From Branchiostoma floridae (lineage: Eukaryota; Chordata; Leptocardii; Amphioxiformes; Branchiostomatidae): a stretch of DNA of 64,000 nucleotides. Below are positions 35,666-48,900 of the stretch, one piece after another. The DNA lies in contig NC_049983.1 in assembly GCF_000003815.2 (NCBI RefSeq), positions 14,018,240 through 14,082,239 on the forward strand, given 5' to 3'. The notes below the pieces were generated by a model. That model was not told the origin of the DNA and searched no databases. It worked only from the letters and a program-made list of their open reading frames with translations. Made by a program: the position numbers and the translations under genes. Position 1 is the stretch's first letter; every line of letters begins with the position of its first letter.

Positions 35666-35743
35666 GTTGCAAGTGTGTGTGGAATATTAACATTGAAAGT
35701 CCATCTGTTTTCACAGGTACAACAGGAAGGCCAAAAACTAACA

Positions 35744-35785
35744 ATGGAAGGGACGTTTCAACGCCGAAACTCTGGGAAGGATGTC
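35744..35785 (+). CDS. SLC28: SLC28 first coding exon
   Basis: Acceptor TTTTCACAG at 35716 precedes a short leader and then the ATG of [14 protein letters not shown], ending at donor GTC|GTAAGT. The acceptor shows that at least one non-coding exon lies upstream. Exon 2 begins with its own in-frame ATG (37116), so this exon's 14 residues may be transcript-specific. Confidence 0.65.
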
Positions 35786-38700
35786 GTAAGTAGCACTTAC
35801 ATTTATTGTATCTACACTCAGCACAAAACGTTCGGAAACCTAGATCTGATCAATCATATCTCCGTTGTTGCTTTGTCTATTGTACAGTATTATGTACAGA
35901 TGGAATGTTTGTACATACATACATACATACATACATATACATATAAATGCACATAGTTATTGCGCTGTTATAGTTATTGTTACGAGATTTGGTATTATCC
36001 TGCATTCAATGCATCAACACCAGAGCTACCTACATCCATTCCATTGCGTCACAGAACAAAAGTGCTGGAATTTCCCTATCGACACAGTGTGTGATGTTGG
36101 CAGGGGGTTGGGGTGACCATGGTGTGGAATCGATCATAATATGCTAATGCCTTTTCCACTAAAATATATTCCTTGCTTCATTAACAAATAGGAAGATATT
36201 GCATTTCACACGCTTTTTCCTACAATGTTAGCGTTTGTATAGCTAAAATTGCTCGTATTGCAAGTCAGCAATGAGTCTGGCGCAATTTACTATGGTCAAC
36301 ATTGTTGAGCAGCGTAAACCCAGAAGCTTTTTTTGGACGACGTGCTGAACAGTGTATATTGGGATCCGTTATTGCAGTAAAAGGGCTTATTATTCGGGTC
36401 TAGTGTATGACGGGAGGGAGGAATTTTCTCATCTTTTTAATTGATCTTCAGCATCTTTCAAAATAACTTTGGTTATTTATCCTCTAAAACCTCTATACTG
36501 CCATCTTTGGTGATATCAAAATAGCAATGAAAATAGCCAAGAATGTAACAAGGTTACCAGAAAACCACAAATTGGCATTGTCCATTGTGAACTGCAGGGG
36601 GTGGGGTTTGTTGATCCAGCTATTGTATGGAGCCGACAGCCGTAAATTTGTACAATTCGTTAAAATGGATCCAAAGTCCAGCCTTCAGTGGAGCGCTAGC
36701 TTTGTTTGTAGATGTAAGTCAGTGGCAACTGAAACATGTTTGCGCTGTTGATAAATGCATCCTTTTGGAGAATTGCAATAAATCACACATTGACACTCCT
36801 CCCCTCGTTGACCTTAAAAGGTCCACTGTTCAGAAAATCTAAAGAAAAAGAGTAGAAGTAGCCATTTTTAAGTTTTGACTTGTCCCCAGTACGGGTCTGA
36901 TGCTGTCAAATCAAATTCCTTTTACCGGCCGTTGGCAATGGTGGGTAGGGGACTCAAACGGAATTGCATAAAGTCTATAGGCACCTACCTGTTTTGTTAT
37001 CTTGCACATGCTAATTACAAAGTACCATCAAGACATTACGCATGATATTGACCACAAAGCCTTATTCTATTACGCTTTAAGGATCAATTACGAATCTGTG
37101 TTCGAACATTTCCAGATGACTCACTCCTATCAGAACTCAGGTCTCAGCGCAGAGGATATCGCCATGGAACCTACAGCAAAGACAGACCCAGAGAGTGGTA
37201 TTCACGGCAATGTAGACAGACTTAACTCATCATTCCCGAGCAGCGATCCACCAAGTTATCACGAAGAAGAAATCGACGATGAGGCAGAAGAGGAAGAGGA
37301 CCAGAACAGATGCATGAGAGCTGTGTCAAAGGTAAACATTATATTTCTATGTTAGTTATCATACAATTAGACATACATTTCTTGTCACATTTACAACATC
37401 ACGCCACTTCACTTTGTAATGCATGTCTTCTATGTAAAATTCTCAATGTCAGGACAGTGATTTTCACTTTCGTTTCCGCACATCCTTGTAGGTTTCAGAC
37501 GGTATCGCTAAGTTCGTGACGGAACACAAAGTAGTTATCCGGAGGACCGTCTACGCCATCCTGTGCCTCGGGTACCTCGCCTTCCTCATCGCCGCCTGCG
37601 TCATCAACTTCTGCCGTGCGTTCGCGCTCCTCATCATCACTTTGGTGGTCCTGGTGTTTGTTGTGTACGGACTCATCCGGGACCGCTGGGGGAAGACTAT
37701 CTACAAGTCCTGTCTCAAACCTGCGGCTGGCTGCTTCATGAAAGTCTGGAAGTATGCCAAATGGTGAGGCTTTAGCCTTGATTTTGTGAGACTAAGTGGT
37801 CTATAAGATTTCGATTGTTGAAATCAAGGGGCTTTCGCTTGGGAGACATAAAGTCGATCAATGCAACCCTACTGCATACACCTAAGTAAATAGACAAACC
37901 TTTGATTTCAAAACATACTTCATAGTCTGCTCTTATATTTTACATTGTCAACATCACAAAGCAACGAGGAGAAGTCAAATTCACTGAGTAGAAAATAGTT
38001 ATTGTACTAGCTTGCCAATGTATGCATGTATCTATGAACTGCTCCGTTTTTGTGACCTGTACGTAACCTGTGGGGATATATGTACAATAAAGATCTTCAT
38101 TCATTTCATGAAAACGAATGATATGTCTTCCTGCGTCTGCGATGCTTTTTTTTTCGAAAACAAGCTTATAAAACAATTGATCGTTGTTGATGTGTTTGCA
38201 TTGCAGGATCGTTTACTTGGGCATTCTGGTGGGCATTGGACTTTTCCTGGGTTTGGAAACTGGAAAGCAGCCTGATCAACTCATCTCTCTGGTCGGGTAT
38301 CTCGGCATCATCCTCTGTCTCTTCATCTTTTCCAAGAGTCCTGGAAAGGTTTGTGTAGCTATTTTGTTGGCTTTCTAGTAGGCTGCTGTAACTATTGATA
38401 GTGCAGTTTATGTATAGATTATATGTTTATTCTCTCCTTAGTTTGTCAACGACTCCTTCTATATACCACCGTTTATCGACCTTGAATCTTGTATCTCTAC
38501 TTCACGTAGGGAATGTGCTCTAAAGTAATGCAGAGTCTGCCATGACTGAGTCCTGAATGTTGTATATGCAGGTGAAATGGCGGCCAGTACTGTGGGGCCT
38601 GTCGCTTCAGTTCGTGCTGGGGTTGTTCGTGTTGCGCACATCTGTTGGGTACGACGTGTTCAAGTTTCTGGGCGACAAATTCCAGGTAAGTTGTGACACA

Positions 38701-41700
38701 CACTTGGAGTTGGTTTCAACAGCAACAAATCTCTTATAGACCACAACATCAGATCATATACTACGAGCTTTATGCCCATTGCAGAGCTTAGGGCATACCA
38801 GTATCTTTTTTAAGCATGCTATGATTGTCGTTATTACTACATTGTGTATTATAACGAGTTAATGTGATTTACGTACTGTGTCCAATATCATGTTTCAATT
38901 TCTGTCTGCCTTTCTTTTCCTCAGGGATTCCTGGCATTCACAGACGATGGGACGTCCTTTGTTTTCGGCACAAGCCTGGTTGTGACAAGCAACACCGCTA
39001 ACCTGAGCCAGATCACATCTTTCTCAGACCTGACCGTTACAGAGGCCTATCTTGTGCACAACTTTGTATTCCAGGTAAGGTATCTAGGGAAACAACACAC
39101 GAAATAATTACATGTATTGATGAATTCTAGACAAACTTCAAAATCAAGACAATTTACAAATCAGTTTTCATGGCCAATGGTAGGCAGCAAATATATGGTT
39201 GTATTCTGTAATAAATTATTGACCAGGAAGCGTTTTGAAGTTGCTGAAGGAAAGGGATCTAACTATCAACCCATGCAGGTACAGAAACAGTACGTTACAA
39301 GCAACATTCTCAAGATCTATATACTCTTGGGACTTTAAGAGACTTTTGGGACTTTTACTGCAGATGCGATATCAAACACTCTATCTCTGTCCGCAAGAGT
39401 CTACTCATTGCATTGAGTCTTAAAGGTAACAACCCACTAACCATGTTTCTATCCACAGGTTCTCCCAATCATCATCTTCTTCAGCACGGTGATGTCCATG
39501 CTGTACTATCTGGGCTTCATGCAGATCGTCATCATCAAGATCGCCTGGATCATGCAGTTCACTCTGGGCACGTCAGGGCCGGAGTCAATCAGCGCGGCAG
39601 GAAATATTTTCGTCGGCCAGGTACGTCCAGTTTTGTTTGTTCAGATGAGGGTTGGATAAATCATGTCGATGCTTGGTCCAATGGTTGGTTTGTTGTCATC
39701 ACTGTGCAACATAGAGTTCAAGAAACGTCCGTCGCCACGTTGCCATCGACTGGGAAATGTGTTGTATTGTTGATCACCTTCTTTTGCAAACGTAACAGAC
39801 GGAGGCTCCCCTGTTGGTCCGCCCCTTCCTCCCCACCATGACCAAGTCCGAGCTCCACGCGGTGATGACCGGAGGGTTCGGCACCGTGGCCGGCAGCGTG
39901 CTGGGAGCCTTCATCTCCTTCGGCATCAACCCGTCCCACCTGCTGGCCTGCTCCGTCATGGCGGCCCCCACCGCCCTGGCCATCTCCAAGCTCGTCTATC
40001 CAGAGACAGAGAGGAAGCGGACGAAGAAGGACGAACGTCTTCAAATCGAAGTTTCGTAAGTGCATCTTCCTACACGTTGTACTTTACATCACATCTAGAT
40101 TTGTCATGGTCATTAACTTCTTTTTCCTGACTAGCCTGGGTGACACTATCTCTCGCCATTGGAGGCTTTTTGGTCTTCTTTTCCGAGTCAGATGAAGTCA
40201 TGGTGAAGTCCGAAATAGCATATCTAGCTGTTCAACAGTCGGCGGTTGTTGCCTCGACTCTGATAACCATGGAATAGGCAGGGTGAAAGCCTTCCAATGC
40301 CAACTTGTAATACCTGTTGCATATCCTATATTACGTTTGCAGACAGGAGAGGAACATGCTAGAAGCAGCAGCCTCCGGCGCGTCCGTAGCCGTGACACTC
40401 GTCGCTAACATCGTGGGGAACATCATCGCTTTCATCGCACTGCTGGGCTTCCTCAACACCGTGCTGTCGTGGCTGGGAGGGATGGTCGACATCCCCAACC
40501 TGACGTTTGAGGTAAACGTCCCATTCACTACACACCTTTTCTAAGTGTTTCAAGCAGCATAGATTTACCAAAATGAAAAAAAATGGCAGCTACTCAACAT
40601 TGCATCACAGAAACAAAATGCTTTTATTAACATATGTGTACTTTTAGTTATATTTATTCAACAAGGAAGATGAAAAGATTATAATCTATATACATAACCA
40701 GCAATTAAGCTGTAAACTAGGCCAAATCATATGCCATAAAAACAGCATCTTGGACATATTTGTTACTGGTGATCCTGACTGACTGACTGCTGTGTTCCAC
40801 AGACTATCTGCTCGTACGTGTTCATGCCGCTTGCCTACGTCATGGGTGTTCCGTGGGAGGACTGTCCGATAGTCGCCGAGCTGCTGGGCAAGAAGATCTT
40901 CATCAACGAATTCGTCGCCTACCTGGACCTGGCTGACATAATCGCCGCCAAGAGACTAACGGTGAGCATCCATCATGTTGGAATGAGCTGTACATAATAA
41001 TTGCAGTATCTAGCTTCGCAACTACCTCTGAAGCTTGGAAAAGATTTTGGATGGGTTATTTACTTTCGGGTGGCTATGGTTTCTTCGGTGGGAAATACGT
41101 CAATGTTGGAGTAAAAACTAAGTTCGAAACTCTTTGAATGATACAAGAATTGATCTAATGAGGAGACCATGGTTTTGCTTAACCCATCATGATCATAAAG
41201 GTGTTGTATATATTGTATATATACTCGAATAAAGAATTTGCTTACTAGCTTATGTCGAGTGTTTGCAATGTCATGATCAGGAAATGTAAAATAAAGCAAA
41301 TCCACATCTTCCTTTCAGGCTCGATCAGAAGCCATCGCGACCTACGCCCTGTGCGGGTTTGCCAACTTCAGCAGTATCGGTATCCAGCTTGGCGGGCTCG
41401 GGCCCATGGCTCCCGCCAGGAAGGGCGACCTGGCCGAGCTGGCGCTCAGGGCCATGATCACGGGCGCCTTAGTCAGCGCCCTGAACGCCTGCATGGCAGG
41501 TTTGTAGGTCATTTAATAGCGCATGGTATATAATGAGTAACGTTATATGTGATGTTGACATCAGCATCGTTGTTACCCTAATTGTAATACTTTTACTCGC
41601 AACTTGTCTACTTCTTATATTGACTGCTCCATTTTATCATAAGGTCATTGTTCAGATGCAGTCTATACTGTGACTAATGCAAATTTTCGATCAACAACAT

Positions 41701-41959
41701 TCGCTCAAGAGTTAAGATTTTATTGTTTAATGTTAATTAGAACGCCATCTAGCCATACACTTCTGTTGCTGTCCTTAAAAATGGTTGACTCACTGAAGTC
41801 TTTTTCTTGTGATGTTCCTCAGGACTCTTATACCAAGAGGCGACCATTGCTGTCCTCCCGACAGCAGCAGTGAACACCACCATGGGGTACCTGAACATGA
41901 CAACTCCTGCACCACCAGCCTGTGCCTATGCTGGCACTCTTCTGGACTGTATGTGTTAA
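35744..41959 (+). CDS. SLC28: SLC28 concentrative (Na+-coupled) nucleoside transporter, 12 exons, 666 aa
   Basis: Plasma-membrane nucleoside importer of the CNT family. Coding exons: 35744-35785, 37116-37331, 37492-37763, 38207-38348, 38572-38685, 38925-39074, 39459-39620, 39799-40055, 40343-40511, 40803-40961, 41319-41499, 41823-41959. They sum to 2001 nt with matching phases and GT-AG introns. Residues 1-86 are a hydrophilic, acidic cytoplasmic head. Membrane segments follow from about residue 100. The family signature [14 protein letters not shown] spans 359-372, FINEFVAY 541-548 and [11 protein letters not shown] 573-583. Q366/T367/E368, E544, N577 and S580 correspond to the nucleoside-contacting residues of bacterial vcCNT (Q154/T155/E156, E332, N368, S371). 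A second ATG opens exon 2 in frame and could be the start if exon 1 is skipped. Human members are about 650-690 aa. Confidence 0.95.
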
Positions 41960-41964
41960 ATAAA
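41959..41964 (+). terminator. Possible poly(A) signal of SLC28
   Basis: AATAAA overlaps the last base of the stop codon region (TAAATAAATATT). This is unusually close. The true 3' end may use a later signal, for example near 42446, where another AATAAA-like sequence occurs. Confidence 0.35.
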
Positions 41965-42499
41965 TATTCTCAAAGCTGTTGCTTTTCTCGAGCTCAGCTT
42001 AAACTATTAAGTACAGTAGTGTGTCCACACACACAGTGCTTCAAATCAAGAATGCAAAACTGGAAAGTATGTGATAATCATTCAATAGATGTACAGGCAC
42101 AAACCATGCAATATGCTAGCATGCTTAGCTTTGTATACAACTATACAACTATACATGTAGCGTTATGTACATACAGCTAGCTGCTTTAATTTTGCATATC
42201 ATTGCAAAAAAAAAAATTTGCATTAGATATGTCTATTGTACAGTCATCAAAGTATGTTATGTCTGATCTTGATATTGAGAACCCAAGTACTCTGTTGTCT
42301 GAGGATGTTTGTGCTAAAACGTGTTTACCAAAAATATTAGGGTCAGACCCTTTTGAATCTTTGCTTTGAAGACTACAATTAGTATATCATTATTACAGTT
42401 TGTGTTTATATTGACAAGTTGTATTATATGTATGATAAGGTTAGAAATAAATCATTTTGTTCATATGCTGTACTTAAGTATCCTTTTTTGGTAAACAAA

Positions 42500-42675
42500 A
42501 TGGCCAAAATATCGCAAAATTAAGCATTTTCTTGTGCTGTATGCGAGTAGTGTTATTAGATCCGTGTGCGCATATGTCCAGGGCACTCCTATATAAATAC
42601 CAAATTTCAGGTCATTTGGTTTTAAAACCAGCCTGGTACAGGTGCCAAAAATATAAAAAAAAATTGTCAACAATT
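42500..42675 (+). repeat. Partial interspersed repeat, same family as 43448-43822
   Basis: Shares AGCATTTTCTTGT, GTTATT and ATACCAAATTTCAGGTCATT with the repeat on the other side of the 42676-43447 foldback element, in direct orientation. Confidence 0.6.
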
Positions 42676-43447
42676 GGTAACGGGAGCATGGTTTTGTCCG
42701 ATATGCAAATAAACACACATGCATACATTACGACTTGTTAATGAGAACACATGCATCAGTACAAACACACGCATATCTGACAATGCATTAGTATGTCATA
42801 CTCACACACATCACATTTTCATCCTCTCTGTTCAAACTAACTTTCACCAGCACTCATATTTACTCTTAGTCATCCTACCTATCTGTGATGCACCCCTCTG
42901 CAGCTGCACTTTATTGTGCATCCCTGTCCACTATTGTAAATCTTACATATCTCTGATATGCCCATGTGCACTCCCATTCATCCTACCTATCTGTGATGCA
43001 CCCTCGTGAATCCTTGTGCACTCTTATTAATCCTTCCTATCTCTGATGCACCCTTGTGCATCTGTGTCTCTTATTCAACGTAACTATCTCTGATGCACCC
43101 TGTGCACCCACATTCACCCCACCTATCTCTGATAAACTTTCGTGCATCCGTGTGCCTCTCATTCATCCTATCTCTGATGCACCCTTGTGTAACCCTGTGC
43201 GTCTTATTCATCCTACCTATTTCTGATGCACCCTGTGCACTCCCATCCATTCATCCTACCTATCTCTGATGCACCCTTGTGCATCCATGTGCCTCTTATG
43301 ATTTGTGCCATGTGATTTGTGTATGATATACTGATGCATTGTCAGATATGCGTGTGTTTGTACTAATGCATGTGTTCTCATTAACATGTGGTAATGTATG
43401 CATGTATGTTTATTTGCATATATGGGTCAAATCATGCTCCCGTTACC
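42676..43447. repeat. Foldback element with internal minisatellite
   Basis: Inverted arms of about 125 bp (42676-42800 and 43321-43447) share GGTAACGGGAGCATG at the tips and AATGAGAACACATGCAT and CACACGCATATCTGACAATG further in. Between them lies a tandem array of about nine units with the core TACCTATCTCTGATGCACCC, spaced 41-65 bp. It separates two direct copies of another repeat family. No open reading frame was seen. Confidence 0.8.
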
Positions 43448-43822
43448 AAAGAAATGCAAAAAAAAATCAGCATTTTCTTGTACTGTATGCCAAAATTGTT
43501 ATTGAATCTGTATGGGCAGATCAAGGCACATCTGTACCAAATTCATTCAATCAGGTCATTCAGTTGTAATACCAGGGCACAGGGGGGTACAGTTTTGGTC
43601 TGAAAATTGCCCAAAAAAAATCAATGAAATCATTTTAAAGGCAGATATAAAAAAATGAAGAAAAATAGTCTGGGGTATTGGCCCACTCTACCTATGTGCC
43701 AAATTTCGGTCCAGCTAGGAACGACAGATCGGAGATGAAGCACTTTGAAGATTTAAAAGGAGATGAAGGAACATTGCGTATACAACATATTTCACCATAC
43801 CTGTGGTATGGCTGAAATATAA
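43448..43822 (+). repeat. Interspersed repeat, same family as 4735-5092
   Basis: Shares GCCCACTCTACC, TGTGCCAAATTTC, GGAGATGAA and the terminal block ATATTTCACCATACCT...GGTATGGCTGAAATATAA with the copy in the bHLH-Orange intron. Confidence 0.7.
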
Positions 43823-43979
43823 AACTGATAAACCTTAATACCACTGACAGAACTTGCCAGACCATTGCAGGACATGGCGGTACCTACAATCTTAGCAAGA
43901 GGAAGAGCACTATTTACTGCATGCAGGGCAATGACCGGCAATGAACAGGGATTCTGATAGCTGAAACACAAAAAAGAGA

Positions 43980-44395
43980 TATGCAGTATCTGTCAGGCAT
44001 AGGAAAAGATGTTGTTATAAAGAAAAACATTGAACAATCACTGTTTAAAGCCCTGTTACCGGACTTTGAAATACAGACAGTCTATTTTGAATTTCATCAC
44101 TCAAATCGAATAGAAGGGGTTGACGGATCATCGTGATTTTTCAAATGCAGATAACTTCGGAGATGCCTCTCATAAATAAGGGATATCAATGCAAACCAGA
44201 GGCTAATTTACATAATTAATGAGCACAGTTTATTAAGCCACAGTATTTCATCACTACTAGGGCACTTAAACATGGCATATGTAACTAAAAAAGAGAAATA
44301 TCGATTGACATCAATTGTGCAAATTGTTGCCTTTACATAATTAATGAGAAATTGTTACCTCCATGAAAAAATGGAGGTATAGTTTTGAGTGTGTC

Positions 44396-44426
<31 letters not shown>

Positions 44427-45740
44427 GTGTTTGTGTGTGTGTCTGTGTGTCCGCATATTTGTGGTCATCATAACTTGAGAACCTCTTGATGGACTACGAT
44501 GATATTTGGTATGTAGGTAGGGGTTGGGAAGACGAAGGTCAAGGTCAATTTTGGGCCCCCTGGTGTGTGGCCTTGGTACTGCAGTGCAACTTCCGGTTTT
44601 GCTATCTCGGTGTTCTGAACATGCTATGGTCAAGATTTTTAAGCATTAGATAGCTCTTGTGCTCAGGAAAAAATTACGTAAGTTTGGGCCCCCTAGCGTC
44701 TAGTTTGGGAATAGCAGGGGCATTTTTGTCAAAAACTTCTGACGAGGATAACTCAAGAAGGGAACAACGGATTTTCATCATTTTTGGTATGTAGGTACCT
44801 TAGACAATTTTGTACAAGATTAAATACAAATTATGCAAAATAGGAGTACATTTGCATAATTAATGAGGATATTATATCATGGCAGTTTTTTCAATGTATC
44901 TCTTGTCCTGGATGTGATATGGTCTTGACATTTGGCTGGTAGATAGCTTGCAGTGTCATGACAAAGTGGGGCAGGTTTCAGCCCCCTAACATTTAATTGC
45001 GGAACTGCAGGGGCGTTTTTGTCAAGACACTCTAAAGAGGATAACTGCAGAAAGGATTGATGGATTGGCATCATACTAGGCATGCGGGTACCTTAAGCAA
45101 ATATGTTCATAATGATATACATTTTATGCAAATGAGGACTTAATTTGCATGATTAATGAGGAAATTGTATAATTCCATTGTTTTCAATAACTGGACTTCA
45201 ATAAATGTAACACATGTTAACTATGATAGGTGGAATATAAGCAGATACCAAAAATGGTAATGAGGAACTTATTTGCATAATTTATGTAAAAATTGCAAAA
45301 ACGCTTTATGATTAATAATGGGAATTTTATAATGGTGACATGTGTACGTTAGTCAATGATGAACAATACCATGCATAAATTATGTTAATGTGCTAGTCAA
45401 TTGCATGAAATTTACGAAAGCTCTAAATTTTCATGGAGGTATGAGGTTGCCGAACTCTAGTTATTACAGTGTTACAGGACAAAAATACCATTCTTGTGAC
45501 ATTTGGTAGCAACATGTACGTTAAGTTGAACATGCGGACGTAAGTCATGCAACTTAGGGTCTCATTTACATAATTTATGAGAAGATGCTATAATATCTTT
45601 CTTTGCTCAGACTTTCATACTTTGAACACATTGTTATTTAGGTAGAGGAGATCAACTGATATCTTTTCTGCAAATGAGGACCTCATTTGTATAATTAATG
45701 AGAAACATCTATAATCGGTCAATCGTCACAAGGATCACCT
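43980..45740 (+). repeat. Large AT-rich interspersed repeat, copy A (core 44357-45463)
   Basis: The core starts ACCTCCATGAAAAAATGGAGGT (a mini-hairpin) and contains a (GT)n tract at about 44393-44448, the block AACTTCCGGTTTTGCTAT, many TTTGCATAATTAATGAGG units, and ends TTTTCATGGAGGTATGAGGT...CTAGTTATT. Related copies are at 46369-46796 (part) and 50403-51454 (inverted). No coding potential was seen, so it is non-autonomous. Confidence 0.75.
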
Positions 45741-45960
45741 TTCTTGTAATGATAGTAATGTTAAAAGCAATGCCCTACAGACATCCATCGCGTAAAACAA
45801 TCTTCATGAATCATACATACAGCCAGGCGAAAGGATAGAACACAAATACAACACACCTGCAGCAACAACCATTAATCATCAATCATGGATTTTATCATGT
45901 GTTGAAATGGACAGTTTATCTAGTAGTCTCTCCCCTGGAATCTTCTCTCGCGCCAGCTTA

Positions 45961-48900
45961 TTACAGTTCAGTTATCTCCTGAGCTTCTGGAGACGCTAAT
46001 TCTGGAGGCGCCTCCCGCGCTTCCCTTCCAAAGGCGGCGGGGTTTTCGATCACTTCTGGTTCCTCCTCGTCCCCAACGGACCCAAACGGCGGGAGACAGA
46101 AGGTTGGGCAGACAGGGATATACCTGCCGATATTGCACGAACGGATGTAGTCCATGCCAATTGGAAAGTCGTAACATTCCATGACTTTGTTGGCCCTCTT
46201 GTCGGATCCTTTCATGTTCAAGGACGCTGCGTTCAGCTTCTTCCATTGGGCGATACCACGTTCCTCATCCGTGCCTGAATACAACAATAGAGTAGGTTTA
46301 TAATACCCCGCGATCACCCACTCTCATGTGAACAAAAATGATGAAAACTGTATATTTAGGTAGCTAATTACCCCCATGAAATGTCATGGAGGTTATATTT
46401 TCACTAATGTCTGTATGTCTGTGTGTCTGTCAACACGATAACTCAAGAACGGCTGGGTGGATTGGCTTCATACTTGGTGTGTTTGTAGGGTGTGACAAAA
46501 ACTGGAAATGATTAGATTTTGGGCCCCCGAGCCGCTTCCCTTGGTACTGCAGTGCAACTTCCGGTTTTGCTATTTCGTGTTCTGCACAAGCTATGGCCAC
46601 GATATTGAAATGTTAAATAGCGCTTGTGCTCAGGAAGAAGTGACATAAGTTTGGGCTCCCTAGCGACTAGGTTTGACATAGCAGGGGCATTTTTGTCAAA
46701 AACTTCTGAAGCGGATAACTCAAGAAGGGAAAAACGGATTTTCATTTTTTTTGGTCTGTATGTACTAGACAATGTTGTACAAAATAAAATACTAACTAGA
46801 GTTCGACGACCTCATACCTCCATGAAATATTTAGAGCTTTTTGTAAATTTTATGCAAACAATTTACATAATTTATGCATGGTGATGTTCATCATTGACTA
46901 ATGTACACATGTCACAAGTATAAAATTCCCATCATTAATCATTAGTCGGATTTGCAGTTGTTGCATACATTGTGCAAATCAGTTCCTCATTTGCATATTT
47001 TGTATCTGTTTATGTGCCACCTATCATAATTTACGTGTTACATTTAAGTTCAGTAATTGAAATAATGGAATTATGCAATTTCATCATTATTTATGCAAAT
47101 AAAGTCCTCATTTGCATAACATTTATATCCTTATGAACATCTTTGCCTAAGCTATCTGCATGCCTAAAATGATGGCGATCCATCGTTCCTTTGTTATTCA
47201 AATGAGGACTTTATTTGCATAATTAATGAGGAAATTGTGTAATTCTATTATTTCAATAGCTGGACTTCAATAAATGTAACACATGCAAATTATGATAGTT
47301 GGCACTGAAACAGATACCAAACATGCAAATGAGGAACTGATTTGCATAATATATGCAACTCCAAAACAGCCTAATGATTAATGATGGGAATTTTATACTT
47401 TTATACTTTTATGAACATCACCATGCATAAATTTTGTAAATTTGTAAGTCATTTGCATAAGATTTACAAAGGCTTTAGATATTTCATGGAGGTATGAGTT
47501 CTGTTTAAACTTTCTTTTTTCAACATCTTACCTGGAACAGTGTTGTCCAAAAAGAACCCCACGAAGCCCCCAACGAACATACTGGTACTCAGCAGCACGG
47601 TGAATATCTGATCGACCTCTGTGCTACCTGGAAAGAAGAACATGGGCGTAACGTTAACATCGCCGCTTTTCAAGCACGTTGGTATCAGTGCAAAATGAAA
47701 TGGCTGATTTCATTTCATTCATCTGAAACCAGAAGTTATCAAGAATCAGTGCCAAAGGTAAGGATTTGACTTCAAGCCATTTATCTGAAACCATAAGCAC
47801 TCTGTATTGATTTTAAATGTGTTTTGAGCTTTAATACAAGGGGCTGACTATATAAGGCAGTGAAACTTTCCATAGTCGCCGTTCAAGCGGTACAAAATTG
47901 CCTCCTGTTACCCATACCTGTTTTGATGATATTTGGGTGTTCCTTCATCCACTGTGGCAGCAGCAGCCCGAAGAAGATGGAGACCCCAAAGATGAAGAGG
48001 TTCCGGGAGGAGTTCATGTCCACGTACTGCGATAAACATGGCATTTGTTTGAACCTTTTTCTTATTCATGAGAAGCTCAAATCGGTCGCTTTTCGAATTC
48101 ATTGAGGTCATGAGGGAGGCCAGATAAGATAAAACAGTGATACAGATTATGCTAATTAAGTCATAATCAATGTATCAACATATATCCTTACATAAACATG
48201 GTACAACACGCAAGCTCATGGCCCTGTCAATTAGTTTTCGTTCGTCCTTTCTTTGGCCGGGGGGGGGGGGGGGGTAGCCATACGTGCGTCTTGCGGTAGA
48301 TGCAAACCTGCGTAAGGAGTGAAAATGGCTCGTTTGGAATACTTTCAACTGGCGAATTGATATTGTCTAACTTTGTATCTAAACCTGACTTTACATGGAT
48401 ATGTAGACAGTAGAATGCTGGAACACGTTCTCCACTTTTTTTGGGTCTTTATTATTCGTGTAGCCTCAGACAGTTCCTACTGTGAGTAGATATTTTGGCC
48501 ATGTCACCACGGCGAAGTCAATGAATCATAGTTAGATGTCTTCATTTTCGCGTGTCCTCTCACCTGCAGGTTGGAGATCCCCACGGCGGCGATCATGCCG
48601 AACATGACACAGAACATGCCGCCGATGATGGGCTCCGGGATGGTGGTGAACAGCGCGCCGAACTTGCCGAACATGGCGAGCACCAGCATCATCAGGGCGC
48701 CCACCTGGACCACACGTCTGCTGCCAACCTGGGGGGCGGGGTTACATGGGGGGATTTTGTTTTTCTCGTTCAGCACATTCCCTCACCCTTTGCTCTTTTT
48801 TGTTGGTAGCGTTTTCTTCTTCGTTTCATTTCTGATAGTAACGTTAATTCTGATGATGACAATGATGATGATGATGATGAAATCACATTGCAAGCTTCAA

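Larger units (their letters stand above)
30483..35716. other. Divergent intergenic region between SLC23 copy 1 and SLC28
   Basis: About 5.2 kb between two genes reading away from each other, so it must hold both promoters. The first 130 bp upstream of the SLC23 start (30490-30620) is conserved upstream of copy 2 (63050-63180), with an acceptor-like TACAG just before the start exon in both. The region also holds a foldback element, a 439-base gap, a (GA)n tract near 32985-33009 and a LINE tail. No other exon was recognised. Confidence 0.7.

Noticed and set aside
36527..36842. Candidate extra SLC28 exon between exons 1 and 2
   Set aside because: There is an acceptor-like CCAG and a GTAAGTC, but including it is not needed for frame, adds no family-conserved sequence and I cannot support it without transcripts.
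42870..43300. Regularly spaced repeats resembling a CRISPR array
   Set aside because: Units differ in spacing (41-65 bp) and sequence, lie in an animal genome and sit within a foldback element. This is a minisatellite.
46811..47499. Possible long terminal repeats of a retrovirus-like element
   Set aside because: The two copies are inverted, not direct, and no gag or pol frame lies between them.
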